A stretch of 64,000 nucleotides of DNA, from contig CM039122.1 of the NCBI GenBank assembly GCA_022036555.1, positions 46,365,600 through 46,429,599 of the forward strand, in the 5' to 3' direction. A program made the position numbers and the translations under genes. The DNA is from Microstegium vimineum (Eukaryota > Streptophyta > Magnoliopsida > Poales > Poaceae). The number at the start of each line of letters is the position of its first letter. Position 1 is the first letter of the stretch. This document shows positions 1 to 11,830 of the stretch, in pieces. Under the pieces are notes generated by a model. It was not told the DNA's origin. It saw only the letters and a list, made by a program, of their open reading frames with translations, and made no database searches.

Positions 1-1036
1 AAGTACAGGACTGTCGATCTGTTGGAGAGAAGTGAAGCAAAAGGGTCCAATCATCGTCGTATCTATATATCGGCGGTCTGCATCCTGGACGTATATCCGC
101 GCCGCACGCGTGTGTGTGTACGCGCGTTGTATACGTACACGGCGCGGCGCCATCGTCGATCGTCTTGCGTACGCGTGCTTGTAGTTTCAACTGATCCACT
201 GCACACATGCATCGGCGAGAGAGAGGTTTCCATATATATTCAATTCGCCGATGTGTGCATTAATATTAGCGGCAGTTTGATTTCTTGGATGCAGTACTTA
301 CTTGTGGATTTAATTTGAGTTGCTGGATCGCAAACTTTGTACCTGGGCTTATTATATATATATATATATTATGTTGTTATTGGATATTGGTTTATGTGCA
401 ACTTGGTGGTGTCTTCCACGATATGAGTACTACCATGTATATTTGCGGCGGCTGTGTCGTCGTCCCCGACCACTACATGCGGTGACAGCAGTGTGCTGTC
501 GGACTCCGAAAGCGCCCAGCTAGCAACGAACGGCAGGCGCAAAAGGTGCAGCGCCGCAAACGTGTGAGGCGGCGCCGGCCTCCCAAGAATTTATGCATCG
601 TGCTATAGCTAGTCGTTCCAAATATAGACTAGGCCAGAGACCACCTAGTAGTGGGTAAGGACTATCCTCCTTTTTTTTTTTGCAATGTTTAGGTTTCGTT
701 TGTGCAATACATATTTTTATCAGAAATTAGTACACAGGCTGACAGGCACGTATAGTTTTTTTTTTGGTTTCTAATTAACTTGTTTGTAACTAATATTTTA
801 AAAATATGTCTCTAAAGAAATATTTTTAGTTCTAACCCGTGTGGTTGCCCAATCCGAGTGGCGCAAATTAAACCAAATCATGTTGTCGAGAAGAAAAATA
901 TATTTTTGGTGGATTATTTTTCAAATATTGATTAAAATAAAATAGGTTGAAATGAATAATTCAGATAGTGCTTTTTTTTTAAAAAAAATATACATATATA
1001 TTGCTGAAGAACTTTCCATGCGTCTGGTAGTGATTA
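1..1036. other. Unassigned intergenic sequence at the left edge
   Basis: No recognisable gene. The first 600 bases are moderately GC-rich with only short chance reading frames; from about 650 the sequence is AT-rich with poly-T and poly-A runs. A short TA repeat lies near 354-370. It could be the tail of a gene outside the window, but nothing proves that. Confidence 0.5.
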
Positions 1037-1271
1037 CTCCCTCCGTCCCTTATTAAACGTCGTTTTAGGTTTTCGTGACACAACTTTGACTAGATTTATA
1101 TAAAATACGTGTAATATTTATGTCTCCAAATAAATTTATTAAAAAACTAGATCAAAAGATTTATCTAATGATATCAATTATGTATCATAAATATTAATAA
1201 ATTTTTATATAAAATTAATCTAAGTTATTTCTAGAGAAGTGAGAAAAACGTTTATTTAGGGACGGAGAGAG
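1037..1271. mobile_element. Stowaway-like MITE
   Basis: A 235-bp AT-rich non-coding element with terminal inverted repeats. The left end begins CTCCCTCCGTCCCT and the right end is its near reverse complement (agggacggagagag). It is flanked by TA at 1035-1036 and 1272-1273, the target duplication expected for Tc1/mariner-type Stowaway elements. It has no coding capacity. Confidence 0.85.
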
Positions 1272-1700
1272 TAGACACCTCTACCATTATTATTATTGCA
1301 TGCTCACTAGTTTGCCGTAGTTAATATAGTTGCGGGTAGGGTCGTGTACATTGTCTTTTGTTGGCCTTTTCAAGGTTGCTTGGTGCCCTTGTTTATCATG
1401 TGTTGAATTGTTGATGTAACACAGTCACTTGTCATCAGTTCTGAAGATTGAATAAATTAGCTTATAAGAGTAAAAATTCACTGTTGGACCACTGGTCCTC
1501 CAAGGTGGTGGCTACTGGCTAGTGGTGTCATTTAGGATTTGAACATATCTATGTTCAAATAAATGCAATATCAAGAAATATATATTTCGCAACACTCACA
1601 AAAAAATATTTCATATATATTCGATTAAAGATAAAGATGAAAAAATCTAACTTCTCGGACAGTGAGAAAGACATTCTCTGCGGAACAAGGGAGTACATGA

Positions 1701-1826
1701 CATGACCGGAGTCCGGAGTGGAGGGCCTTTAGTGCCGATCTACTGATCTTTGCGCACATTGCATTGCTTGTGATGCATTTGGCATGACCGGAGTAGAGGG
1801 CCTTTCATGCCGATCTACTGATCTTA
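1701..1826. repeat. Tandem duplication of about 82 bp, second unit split by a MITE
   Basis: Unit A (1701-1782) begins catgaccggagtccggag and ends near gtgatgcatttgg. Unit B starts at 1783 with catgaccggagtagagg, runs to 1826, and resumes after an inserted MITE at 2173-2200 (gcgcacattgcattgcttg). Unit A therefore serves as an uninterrupted paralogous copy of the insertion site. Confidence 0.8.
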
Positions 1827-2169
1827 GAGTCTGTTTGGATGGAGCGGCAAATGTTTTGCCGTGTCACATCGAATCTTTCGGTACTAGTTTAGTGTATTAA
1901 AAATAGACTACTTATAAAACTAATTACATGTCCATGCGGGACTTAACAAGACAATTCTATTAAGCTAAGTTAATCTTTAATTAACAAATGTTTACTGTAG
2001 CACAACATTGTCAAAACATGAACTAAATAGGCTTAAAAGATTCGTCTCGCAAAGTTGCCTCCGGCTGATAAATTACTTTTTTAATTAGTATATTTTAATA
2101 GACGAAATTAGGGACGAGTGATTCGATGTGACAGGGGCAAATGTTTTGCCCCTGAAACCAAACAGGCCC
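1827..2169. mobile_element. Tourist-like (PIF/Harbinger-type) MITE
   Basis: A 343-bp non-coding element. The left end (gagtctgtttggat... tgtcacatcgaatc) is an imperfect inverted copy of the right end (gattcgatgtgacagggg... aaccaaacaggccc), with inverted repeats of about 50 bp. It is flanked by TTA at 1824-1826 and 2170-2172, the expected Tourist target duplication. It sits inside the second unit of a local tandem duplication. Confidence 0.85.
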
Positions 2170-2387
2170 TTAGCGCACATTGCATTGCTTGTGATGCATT
2201 ACTCTCTAGATTTGCCAGGGGCTTCCTGGCCAGGAGCCTTGTCCACGTCGCCTAAATTTTTTTTGTCCGTTGATTTTTACGTTTGATGATCCAGATTTGT
2301 TAGAGCAGATTTTACTGAAAGTGAATTTGCGTCATTGTCCTTAGCTAATCTAACTTCTCTTTTAATTTACCGGCTTCTCCAACCAAA

Positions 2388-2395
2388 TATATATA
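2388..2395 (+). promoter_or_regulatory. Candidate TATA box of an orphan transcription unit
   Basis: TATATATA lies in AT-rich DNA, followed within 25-70 bases by a pyrimidine-rich stretch and an abrupt change to very GC-rich sequence. This is the usual look of a grass promoter and 5' exon. No convincing protein follows, so the box may serve a non-coding or decayed transcript, or be chance. Confidence 0.35.
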
Positions 2396-2599
2396 CAAAC
2401 TTGTACTTCTCTGTCCGACACTTCTCAAAGTAGCTCGACTCCTCCTGTCTCTCACTCCCGTGGCTCCTCGCTTCCACCGCCGCCCCTCGCCGCGTTGCGC
2501 GCGTGCGGCGTGCCACAGCACCATCCGGGCAGCGGCTCTGCGCGAGTCGTTCGGTCTCGGCCCCGGCGGCGCACCGGCAGACGCGCCCCCACTCGGGCG

Positions 2600-2870
2600 G
2601 CCGCCGCCGCCATCGACCGCGCCCCTAGGCGCCGCCGGCTCCCGATGCGGCGGCTCCCTCCCTTCCCCAGCCCCGTTGCGGCGGCGGCCACCGTCGACCG
2701 CACCCCCTCGGCGCCGCTGGCTCCCGGTGCGGCGGATCTCGCCGGCCCCCTCCCTTCCCCAGCCCCGTAGCGGCGACGGCCGCCGTCAACCGCACCCCCT
2801 CGGCGCCGCCGGCTCCCAGCGCGGCAGATCTCGGTGGCCCCCTTCCTTCCCCATCCCCGTTGCGGAGGCG
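2600..2870 (+). repeat. GC-rich minisatellite, about three units of 82-92 bp
   Basis: Units containing gcgccgcYggctccc start near 2629, 2711 and 2803. Each also holds a ccctcccttcccc block followed by ccccgt and gcggcgg. Open frames exist on both strands but are Arg/Pro/Ala-rich products of composition. The only in-repeat ATG in the sense direction (2645) stops after about 40 codons. I do not call a CDS. Confidence 0.6.
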
Positions 2871-2880
2871 CCACCGACAG

Positions 2881-5800
2881 CAGCAGTCGCCCCCCTCCGT
2901 GCGAGCTCCTGCGCACGGTCGCTGGTTTCATCCCTCTCTTCCCCTCTCTCCCTCTCCCTTTGTTCATGTGCGTGCATCTTCTTCCATACCATCTTGCGGC
3001 TGCACCAATAATTACAATGGTTTCTTCACAACAATACGTCACAGCAGTACGTTGTACATTTATTTAGTATGCAATTTGGAGCAGCCTATTGCCATATCTT
3101 TCTTCAGTACACATGAGATGAATTTTTGTGCTATGAGGACAACTGAGAGTCACTGATCTTTGGTACATGGGTTCGTGCAACAATCATAATTCGAGTTCTA
3201 GTTACAATCTTCAGTTCCTACCTTCATCCAAGAGATGGCTAAGATTTCTTGTCTGCACGTTGCCCACTTTTCCTATGTTTTTTAGGTAAACAGAGCAATT
3301 TATGTTTATACCTACCTTTTGCTCAGCAAGCCTTCAAGGTTGGGTTTTAGTTTTGATTATCATGCTGCTACATAATTCATTATATGGTACTTTGTCAGAG
3401 TTTGTCATGTATGAGGCAGTGATTTAAATGTCTAATTGGTGTAATACATACATGTAGATTACAAAATAGGATTAAAATTAACATTTCCTTGTGCAGGTTA
3501 CATTGGATGATGCTACCTGCTAGCAATGAAATAGATAGAGCTAAATGACATCAAGGTATTTATTGCTTCCGCTTGTTATTTGAATCGGTAATATACATTT
3601 TGGTTAACGAATTGTGAGCTTCGAATTCAGTGATGCCCTGATGTCCATTATCTACTAACTACTTTAGTGTTCTTTGCACTTACATGAAATCTCAAAGCTC
3701 ACTTTTGAAGAATTCAAGGTTACTTATACATCTGGATTCATACTTTGATTCGTTCTTAGTAGGAATGCATGGGTTCCACATTCAGTTTAATAGTTCTGTA
3801 ATGATGAAGAAAAGTAAAAGCAGGCCACAATATATGAACATGAACATAACTTCCTATTTTCCACATTCAGTATATTAGATTAATCAGATTTCCCTTCTCA
3901 ATTAGGCTGCATGTTTACCCCGACTGTGGGTCAAACAATTAGCACATTGCTTTGATATTGCCATAGTTGTCACTGCTAATCCTTGCTTCGTTGCTTACTT
4001 GTCTGATGACACTTCATTTTGACAAAAAAAATTAATGCAGTAATTGCAACATGATCATGCCAGTTTTACTTATGTTACCACCGGAAAGTAGGCTAAGTGG
4101 CTAACTATGCCTACAATGGCCTTTCCTTCCATTCAGTACGAGAGAGGATTTATCGTTTGTATATGTGGCCGCAAGGTCTATCTTGACCGTCAAAGAATCT
4201 TGTACATCAAGATTCGTGTCAGAAACATTCGTGTGCTGTTTGTTTGCTATACTCATCACAACAGTTCTTTTTTTTCCTATCCGGTTCCTCAATTACGATT
4301 GGAAAACATGCATCAAGGAATTTATGGGTACATGATCCATAGCTAAATTTTATAGTTCCATAACTAGGCCACTTGCTCTGTCAATTAGTGCTTAGTCTCA
4401 CATTTTTACAGATGCAGCTAGGCACGCACAGTAGTCATTTAGTTGTATACCTACATTTGATTTACTTATGTTCCTTCTAAATTGCAATTTCATCGAAGTT
4501 GGAACTCATTAATAGTGCCCAAGTTTTTTGTGAATTCGGAAACTAGACTTTAGATTCTGTTTAGGTTCTCTTTAGTTGTATACCCACAGTTTACATACTT
4601 TTGCTTCTGCATTGCTGTTTGCGGCTATGTGGAACTCATTAAAAATGCCGGTTATGGTGAATTCAGGATCAAAACTTTCGGCCCGTAAGTTTTTCCCTTT
4701 TTTCAGATTACTTTTCTCTTTCTGAACTAAGGCACACAAGGCTTTAATCTTCAGTGCTTGGAATGCAAGGGAGATTTTGCGAATGTAAGTTGTCATAAAA
4801 CATTTCAATCATGGGTGATTTTGGTGATTTTGCAAATGTAAGTTGCCATAAAGCATTTCAGTCATTATGGAGTAGTTGTTCAGTTGTATTAGTTGTTACT
4901 GTATAAGATTCTATAAGTTTTTAGATTCCTGGCCCATCCATCTAGGGTCTCATGATCTATGAAATGTTTAATAACTTCTATATGACCTTCTATAGGCGTT
5001 TAATTAGTGTTGTTTCATGCTTTAATCCTGACTGGACCCGTGGTGTTGTCCTGATCTTATCCTCAGTTCCTCTAAGCGACCTTCAGTCTCAAAATTGTTG
5101 GCCTTCATTCGTTGTATTGTAACCCCTGCCAATTTGCCACAAATATTTGTCCAACACATGTACACATGTTATTGTGTACGCTTTCTCGCGTGTGCACACA
5201 ACTCCTAAATATTATAGAAACATAACAACCCACCTACCAGTAATGTGGTATTAAAGTGGGGATCTCTGTTTTTTTTAGGTTAGTGTATCCTTTCCCTCAT
5301 TTTGAAGCGAGATCCATTCTTCTGGCATTTCTACTAAAACAGGCTCAGAAATCATTTTTTTTTGGTTACACATGTTTATTGTCATTATTTAGATTACTCT
5401 ATAGGAACACAAACGATGCAACTAGGTCCATATTATATGGTCTGTGACACTTTCTTTCTTTGCCTGATTGAAATGAATAAATGAGAGTTCAAAACAAATA
5501 GTTGACAGTTACAACCTTGGATTCAGCCTTCGATTCAGTATTTGATTACTAAAACCAGTTGACATTCTATTGCAAGTTCAATCAATTTGATTTGCGCTTG
5601 TTTTGGTGAACTAATGAATTACAGATGGACAAGAGTTATTGAATAAGTTGACTTTTGTATTTCAGGAACTCCAAAGAATTGTTAAGGACACAAATAGGTA
5701 CATAGTACCTCCAAAACAGAGAGCTTAGCCAACATGTTGGAATGTGAGTAACGTTTACTCCTTCAAGCAAAGCTGCTATATTCTTTTTAATGCACGTGTT

Positions 5801-6745
5801 AGGTAAACCGGCAATATTTCTGAAACCTATTCTGGACGGCACGTACATGTAAAGTTTCTTGCCACAAAGCTGTGGTGTCATATCTAAATATCTTTACTCA
5901 TAGAGATACAAAAATACATTATTATTGACTACATTACAGGGGTAAGGTAAACATATATAGTTGTAGGTAGCACCTCCCATTTGTATTGCCTCCCATCTTT
6001 AGTTCCTTTCTTTTGTTACATTTAGTGCCTTTTTAATTATTTTAATCATTGTTGTTTATTCAGTTATTTAAGAAAGCATAAAGAAGTATCTGAGCTTGTA
6101 GGAAATTGTCCCTTTTTCCAACCTGCCAGATGACTGCCTCTTAGTTTTAATATTCCATCACTTGCCTCTAGCATTTTGTTTTTCCTTCAAAGCTAAATTC
6201 TTTTTTATAAGTGTTTGTCAATTTTACTTATGTTAACACTTAAATGTAACCTCCTTGCCATGTCGTCCAACCATTTCTGTTCATTATGTTTACCATGCTA
6301 TCTTCCTTTAATTTATAACGAAAACACATCCGGTTTTATTTTTTCGATTCAATTGCCAGATAATTCGCTATGTAACTTCTTCTACCAGGTGCCGGCGATC
6401 GACAAGAGGTGTCTCAACATTTTTCGACATGCAGAGGAGCTCACGTTTCAACTCGAAGATCCTCGTTGTTTCCTTACTAGCCAGACATATAGAGGCCTTT
6501 AGAGGGTTTGAGACTACCACTAAACAAAAAACCCTCCTGTTTATAGAAAATATGTCTTCACAACAAATTTTTATATAAACTATTACCATATATGTAGTAT
6601 AATTCTATGTGTCATAACACACATAATATATCCCCATAAATTACCGTCGGCTCTTTCCAAACCTAAACAACATATGTAATACACTTATTAAACACCACAT
6701 TTTGCATACTTGAATAACGTGTAATATATACATCATAAATATATT
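2881..6745. other. Long AT-rich stretch without a recognised gene; possible decayed or non-coding transcript
   Basis: Downstream of the GC-rich block the sequence resembles intron-rich plant transcribed DNA: T-rich tracts and several acceptor-like sites (ttgtgcag near 3497, tatttcag near 5665, tctaccag near 6389), with short exon-like islands between them. One island (5666-5728) reads 20 hydrophilic codons then TAG. No reading frame matches a family I know. A non-coding RNA, a pseudogene or a large non-autonomous DNA element are all possible. Confidence 0.3.
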
Positions 6746-7146
6746 CAGGGGCGTAGCTAGAGGGTGGCCCGTGGCCCGGCCACGGACCACCCTAAAATTT
6801 TGAACAAAGTACATATATATTTAGATTTTAAGTAATTTTATATTTTAAAATATATTTGTCTTATGTTTCATTAAAATATATTTTTGCATGATATATTTAG
6901 ATCTTATTTGATAGATCTCCGTTCGATTTCGATGTCAGCTCCTTCGTACACTAGAATAAAAAGTTATTTTTTTCTCTTAAAATAAATCAGGATTCATCAA
7001 AATCACTATTTTTATTTCATTGGTTCTAACTTCTCTGTGTTGTAGCAAAAAAAATGGAAGATGTTTGTTGACATGTTAATGAAATATATTATTAACAAAA
7101 AATATTGAACTGGACCACCCTAGATTAAAATCCTAACTACGCCACT
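6746..7146. mobile_element. hAT-like non-autonomous element
   Basis: About 400 bp, AT-rich inside. The left end (CAGGGGCGTAGCTAG) is inverted at the right end (ctaactacgccact). Subterminal ggaccaccct occurs near both ends: at 6784 after ggcccggccac and again near 7112. Flanks aaatatat and aaatacat match at 7 of 8 positions, suggestive of an 8-bp target duplication, but the boundary base is uncertain. Confidence 0.6.
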
Positions 7147-8680
7147 AAATACATATCTCCTCCATAATTCAAATTTTTGTTCGAGCTGCATGAGCCCGCG
7201 GTGGCGCGGTCCTTCCACTAGTTGACATGATAGTCCGATCCATCGATTGAACGTGCCTTTTCTTTCCCATCCTGGAAAACGTGGGGTTATCCACTTGCAT
7301 GCAGAATTATAGAAAGGCCGGCCATATATATGGAGAGCGAGCTGTAACTTTTGCTCCCTTTCTTCTACCCCATCGAGTGTCACCCGGCTGTAACTTTCGC
7401 CGTCAGGTAAGAAAGGAGATCAGGCGGTGGCACTGCCAAAAGCGTGGCACCGCCCGGCGCCGGCCGCCCGCAAGGACAGACAGCCTGCACCGTACCTGAT
7501 GCAACAAAGCTCCATCTGGTAGGTTAAGCCCAATGATGGTAAACATCATGGTAACCCCAAAGCAAGATGGGTACTACTACGTAATTACCGGGGGCAAATG
7601 GCAAATCACCCCTGGCCGGGCCGCCACAACTCACTAGCCATATCTGCATGGCGAATTGGCGATGGCGGGAGGCCAACGTGGCGCTCCTTGGTTGGTCGCG
7701 CGATCGAGGGCCCGGGCGGCCATATGGGAAGGGGACGTTGCGGGCTGGCCAATCCTCGTCGGGCCCCACCAGAGCCGCTGCACCATCATGGCCATGGCAG
7801 CCTACGGCTGGCTGGCTCTACGCCACCAAACTACACATACCGCAAAGCATACAGTGTACGTGTACGCACATGCATGTAAACCTGACCTGCACCCTGGTGT
7901 GGTGAGAAAAGTGCGCGAGGAAAGCCAAAGGCTGCGTAACCGCGTGCCCCCTCAGATATTTACAGATCTATTTTCCGGGCCCACCACGCAGTAAGTCTGG
8001 CCCTCCGATCCTCATGGTATCAGGGTCCCACATGTCATCAGGAGAGGCCACAACAGAGGTCCGGCCGGGGACATGAGTATATGCAGTGCAGGCCTGCAGG
8101 CAGAGAGCAGCGTGCAATGTGCTGCTATTCGTGGGGTTCTGAATTCTGGTGTACGTCTCTCTGCAACCTACAGGATCATGTATTTCTCCAGCTTGCCCAG
8201 ACTTGCAATGGTCCTACCTATATCACTCTCTGTAGCTGAAATAATATTGGAGTAGACTGCAGATCGAGCCAGCTAGCTAGGTATTTTCTTTTACTACCAG
8301 CTGCTACCAGCTGAGCTGCTGCTTCAAGTGTTTCTGCGCGGCTGCCATTGGTCACTTGGAAGAGCAGCGAGCTTTGCAAAAGGCGAACGAAAAGGTAGGA
8401 CGTTTGGTACGATTTGTCTGTGGAGTGTCTACTCATTCGTAGCCAGGGTGTGTGTATACAATATATACAAGCCTTGCCTAATCAGTATATATACTTGTCT
8501 TGTGTCTTCCTCTATCCGGAATTCAGGTTTGTATTTTAGCCAATCCGTTCTGCCTTGGTGTGGTCCTGCACCCTCTGCATAATGTGTTTTGGTTTGATAT
8601 TGACATGATTATGGTCTAATAGGGCAGCGTCACGCAGGCCAAACTAATGAGATCGAGATGCAACCGTGAGTGACGATATA
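7147..8680. other. Unassigned, moderately GC-rich intergenic sequence
   Basis: From 7400 to 8100 base composition rises and overlapping open frames appear on both strands, but none has family resemblance and several lack a proper ATG context. It may be regulatory DNA or a remnant of a gene flank. Nothing can be named. Confidence 0.4.
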
Positions 8681-8830
8681 CTCCCTAAGTCCCTAAAAGA
8701 ATAAAGTATGTCGTCTTATGCCACCAAATATGTTATTACCTATTGATATATATTTCTCATAGAAATTTAGTTAAATTTAAGACGATTTGACTCATTATTA
8801 TATTAAAATTGTATCTCTTTGACAGGAAAG
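8681..8830. mobile_element. Degraded Stowaway-like MITE
   Basis: The left end ctccctaagtccctaaaaga is preceded by TA (8679-8680). The right end is weak (gacaggaaag followed by TA at 8831-8832), so the terminal repeat is only partly preserved. The AT-rich interior of about 150 bp fits a decayed Stowaway. Confidence 0.45.
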
Positions 8831-9528
8831 TATATGCATTAATTATTATACCTAATAAGTATCTACAAAGAGCATGAGATTGAGTTGGTTTGGTCGTCAA
8901 CTCCTCCAGCAGGGGATTGATGTTTGCCTCTGGGATACTGATATGGAGCTACTACTAGCTAAGGATGTGTACACTACCGCTAATTTACGGATGGAGAGGT
9001 CTTGTCGTCTTCATTGTAAAGGTTATCCTGGTAATAAGTGTAAAATGTTGACATTTTCATTATTGCAAGAACCATATAGCTGTCGATAAGGTATTGAAGG
9101 TCGAGGATTAAAAAGGAAGAAGTCATAATGAGGTATCCCTGTCAAAATCATTACTCATTATAAGCAACCGGTGAAATCTTCAAGCTTGATAATTAGAAAC
9201 AAATTGGAACTGCTTTTATACCAACAACCTTGTACACCGATTTATAGCATCTGTTAATTATATATATAATGATGAAATTAACTTTAGTTAATAAGCTGGC
9301 CCCTTCTTTTTTTCTCTATGTATTATTGGGCATATCACCTACCTAAGCACAAAAGGGGATGGGAGAGGAGGATCTGTTTTGCCTCATTCAACAACAATAA
9401 AATCGTAAACTGAGAATAGCAGCTCAATAGTTAGGTTTGACTAATAAAAAATGTGCCAAGATACGGTCCGCAAAAAATAGTTAGGTTTAATTTCTTGTCA
9501 CTCTATTCATTTTGTGTAGCACTAGTAG
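8831..9528. other. Unassigned intergenic sequence
   Basis: A 71-codon open frame near 8874-9089 has no recognisable domain, and the alternative frames are full of stops. I see nothing else supported here. Confidence 0.4.
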
Positions 9529-9988
9529 CCAGTGGCGGAGCCAGGGGGTGTCCGGGGCCATGCCCCCCCCCCCCCTAACATTTGAAAAAAAATAGTATAG
9601 TTTTCTAATTTTTATTTATACTAACTTGAATAATATAACAAATTTATTGTCATATATATCTCTTAATATCTTCTGATCACTCACTTCAATAAAAATAGTC
9701 ATTCCCTGTTCTTGAGAAGTTAATTTTTTAATTTTAACAATATATATATATAAATATCAATATTTGTACTATATAATTAATATTATTGAATGTATTTTCT
9801 TATATATGAATGTTATTAGTTTTCTACAAGCACTAGCACTATAGCATTGTTATGTCGTACTCAAGCTGACATTTTTAAATCGGTCATTTATAACGAGAAA
9901 CAACCTAACCAGTTAAGCTACACTCACTTTTTACACTATTTTTTTCTTGGCTAACCCCTTCATGAATAATTCCTGGCTCCACCACTGG
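9529..9988. mobile_element. MITE, hAT-like family, copy 1
   Basis: A 460-bp AT-rich non-coding element with terminal inverted repeats ccagtggcggagccagg and cctggctccaccactgg. A long C run follows the left terminus. A second copy of the same interior lies at 10,657-11,075. I could not identify a convincing target-site duplication, so the superfamily rests on the terminal sequence alone. Confidence 0.7.
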
Positions 9989-10266
9989 TTCTAACTACGT
10001 ACAAATTTTATAAAGATAGTCCAAATGTTGAAGCTTAATATAAGTTTGGCAAATGAGATCTCAGCAATAAAGCTGACTTATTTAGGAAGCCCGGTAAATA
10101 ATGGGTCACCACCTCAAGTAATGGTAAACACTGTTGTGGGAGGACAAAAAGGTACAAGAAAACTCATTTCTCATTCTAAACCAGTCTGATTATATCAACT
10201 TTTTTTTTGCTCACTGCTTCTCAATTGTTATTATCATATGTAGAAAGGAAAAAAAAAAAGGTGCAG

Positions 10267-10377
10267 GCTACCGAATCCTGACAATTATACTTGCCGTATT
10301 CGTTATGAGTAGCCTCATTTTGATTGCTTTGATGGCTTTGTGGTGGAAGAGATCAACATCAACGGAAACTCCATCAA
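10267..10377 (+). pseudogene. Orphan exon encoding a transmembrane segment, resembling a receptor-like kinase exon
   Basis: A 111-bp segment bounded by a canonical acceptor (gtgcag) and donor (gtaaga) reads as about 17 strongly hydrophobic residues (ILTIILAVFVMSSLILIALM) followed by the charged stop-transfer KRSTSTETPS. Upstream of the acceptor is a pyrimidine-rich tract and a Lys-rich stretch. This is how the transmembrane exon of plant receptor-like kinases commonly looks. No kinase or extracellular domain is visible on either side: two related MITEs flank it. I infer a fragment of a broken gene or a captured exon. A chance hydrophobic frame remains possible. Confidence 0.35.
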
Positions 10378-10656
10378 GTAAGATACCATTGTAGCAAAAA
10401 TGAGTTTGCACTTTGCACAGTTACGTTGCAGCTTTAGTCAACTGAATAAGTTTTGTTCAACACTTGTTAAAACGTTATTTGTACTTACCTCGTCACTCAC
10501 GACATGCTTGTTACTTTCCGTGCATGGACTAGCATGCCAATGGCGGCCTGTTCCTGGTCCACGTCCACGCATGCATCGCATATAAGATTACTCACCAAAT
10601 TTTCCTTGTTTTAATTTATTGGCTCTCTTCAATGGATACCTTCTCAATATGACATG

Positions 10657-11075
10657 CAGCGGCGTGCTCCGAGCAGCCCCCTGACATTTGAAAACAAAAA
10701 AATACTGATATAATTTTCTAAGTTTTATACTTTTATTTATACTAACACGAAGAATATAACAAAGTTGTTGTTATATACCTATTAATATTTTCTACTCTCA
10801 CTTCAATATAAATAGTCATTCTTAATTCTTGAGAAGTTATTTTTTTCAATTTTAATAAAAAATATATAAGAAAATATTAATATTTATAGTACATAATTAG
10901 TATCATTGAACGTATTTTATTAGTTATAAATGTTATTAGTTTTCAACAAGCACGGACACTATAGCACTGTTGTGTCGTGCCTAAGTTGACCATTTTAGAC
11001 CGGTCATTTATAAGAGTAACCTAAAAGTTAACCTCAGTTGACCCACCTCATAAATAATTGCTGGCTCCGCCACTG
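10657..11075. mobile_element. MITE, hAT-like family, copy 2
   Basis: The interior is clearly homologous to the 9529-9988 element: shared stretches around ttctaa..ttttatactt, cttcaata.aaatagtcatt, ttgagaagtta and tgttattagtttt, then gaccggtcatttataa. The right terminus ctggctccgccactg is intact; the left (cagcggcgtgctccgagcag) is eroded. Together with copy 1 it brackets the orphan transmembrane exon. Confidence 0.7.
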
Positions 11076-11095
11076 CTAGTAGTTGGCATGCTAGT

Positions 11096-11199
11096 GGACT
11101 GCAAAAGGAACTACCGACGATTCATTGGTGCATGCTCGTGGGGTCTGCAAAAGGAACTGGACTGCAAAAGGAACTACCGACGGTTCATTGGTGCGCGTG
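11096..11199. repeat. 63-bp tandem duplication
   Basis: The stretch ggactgcaaaaggaactacc followed by gacgattcattggtgc begins at 11096 and again at 11159 with one or two substitutions. A third partial piece (tctgcaaaaggaact) lies between them at about 11144. No function is evident. Confidence 0.8.
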
Positions 11200-11689
11200 T
11201 AAATGTTCAAATGATATAATTGTGCAAGTGTATACGAGGGTCCAGTTCTTTTTCGGTTTCCATCCTGTTGTCGAGAAGTTATTGACATGGATATTAGGAA
11301 CACATAATATTATAGAAACCAGTTCAATTTTATTTTTAAAAAAACTAGAAACAAGAAAATTCTCATGCATTCCAAACAAACAGGCCCTCAGAGTGAGCTC
11401 GACATTATCTTCTTGTCCGAGTCGCCGTCGTCTGACTCTTCTTTTTCTTCTCCACTACTATACCAAGTACAGGTCAGTAGCAAATGAGAAAGAGAGCCAA
11501 CAATTCGCCTTCGTGGGCCTACAATATCCTAAATCGCACTTTGTTTGGTCTAGGCCCACTTATTATTTTTCTATAACAGCTGAAATACTAGCCCGTTAAG
11601 TTGCAGTAACTGCCTAAAACATTTAGGATGCGAATGCAATTGAAGCCCACAGCCCAGTGTGTTGCTTTCGCCATAACAACATGGTATCG

Positions 11690-11830
11690 CCCGGTTCGTT
11701 TGACTTATCCGCCACCGAAACAGTGTTCGTTTGACTTATCCGCCACCGAAACAGTGTTTTTGTCTCACAGAAAAACAACTAAAACAGTATCAGTCGTAGC
11801 TTATTAGCAAAAAACAGCCAAACGAACAGG
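11690..11830. mobile_element. Small MITE with an internal 31-bp duplication
   Basis: About 140 bp with short terminal inverted repeats (ccggttcgttt and aaacgaacagg). A perfect 31-bp direct duplication occupies 11695-11725 and 11726-11756 (each begins ttcgtttgacttatccgcca). The termini are Tourist-like. The target duplication is not clear. Confidence 0.55.

Noticed and set aside
2452..3042. Arg/Pro-rich frames on both strands of the GC-rich block
   Set aside because: Opposed open frames are expected in very GC-rich DNA; no ATG-based frame of useful length in the sense direction and no family resemblance.
8874..9089. 71-codon frame
   Set aside because: Coding-looking wording but no recognisable motif, and no splice or promoter context.
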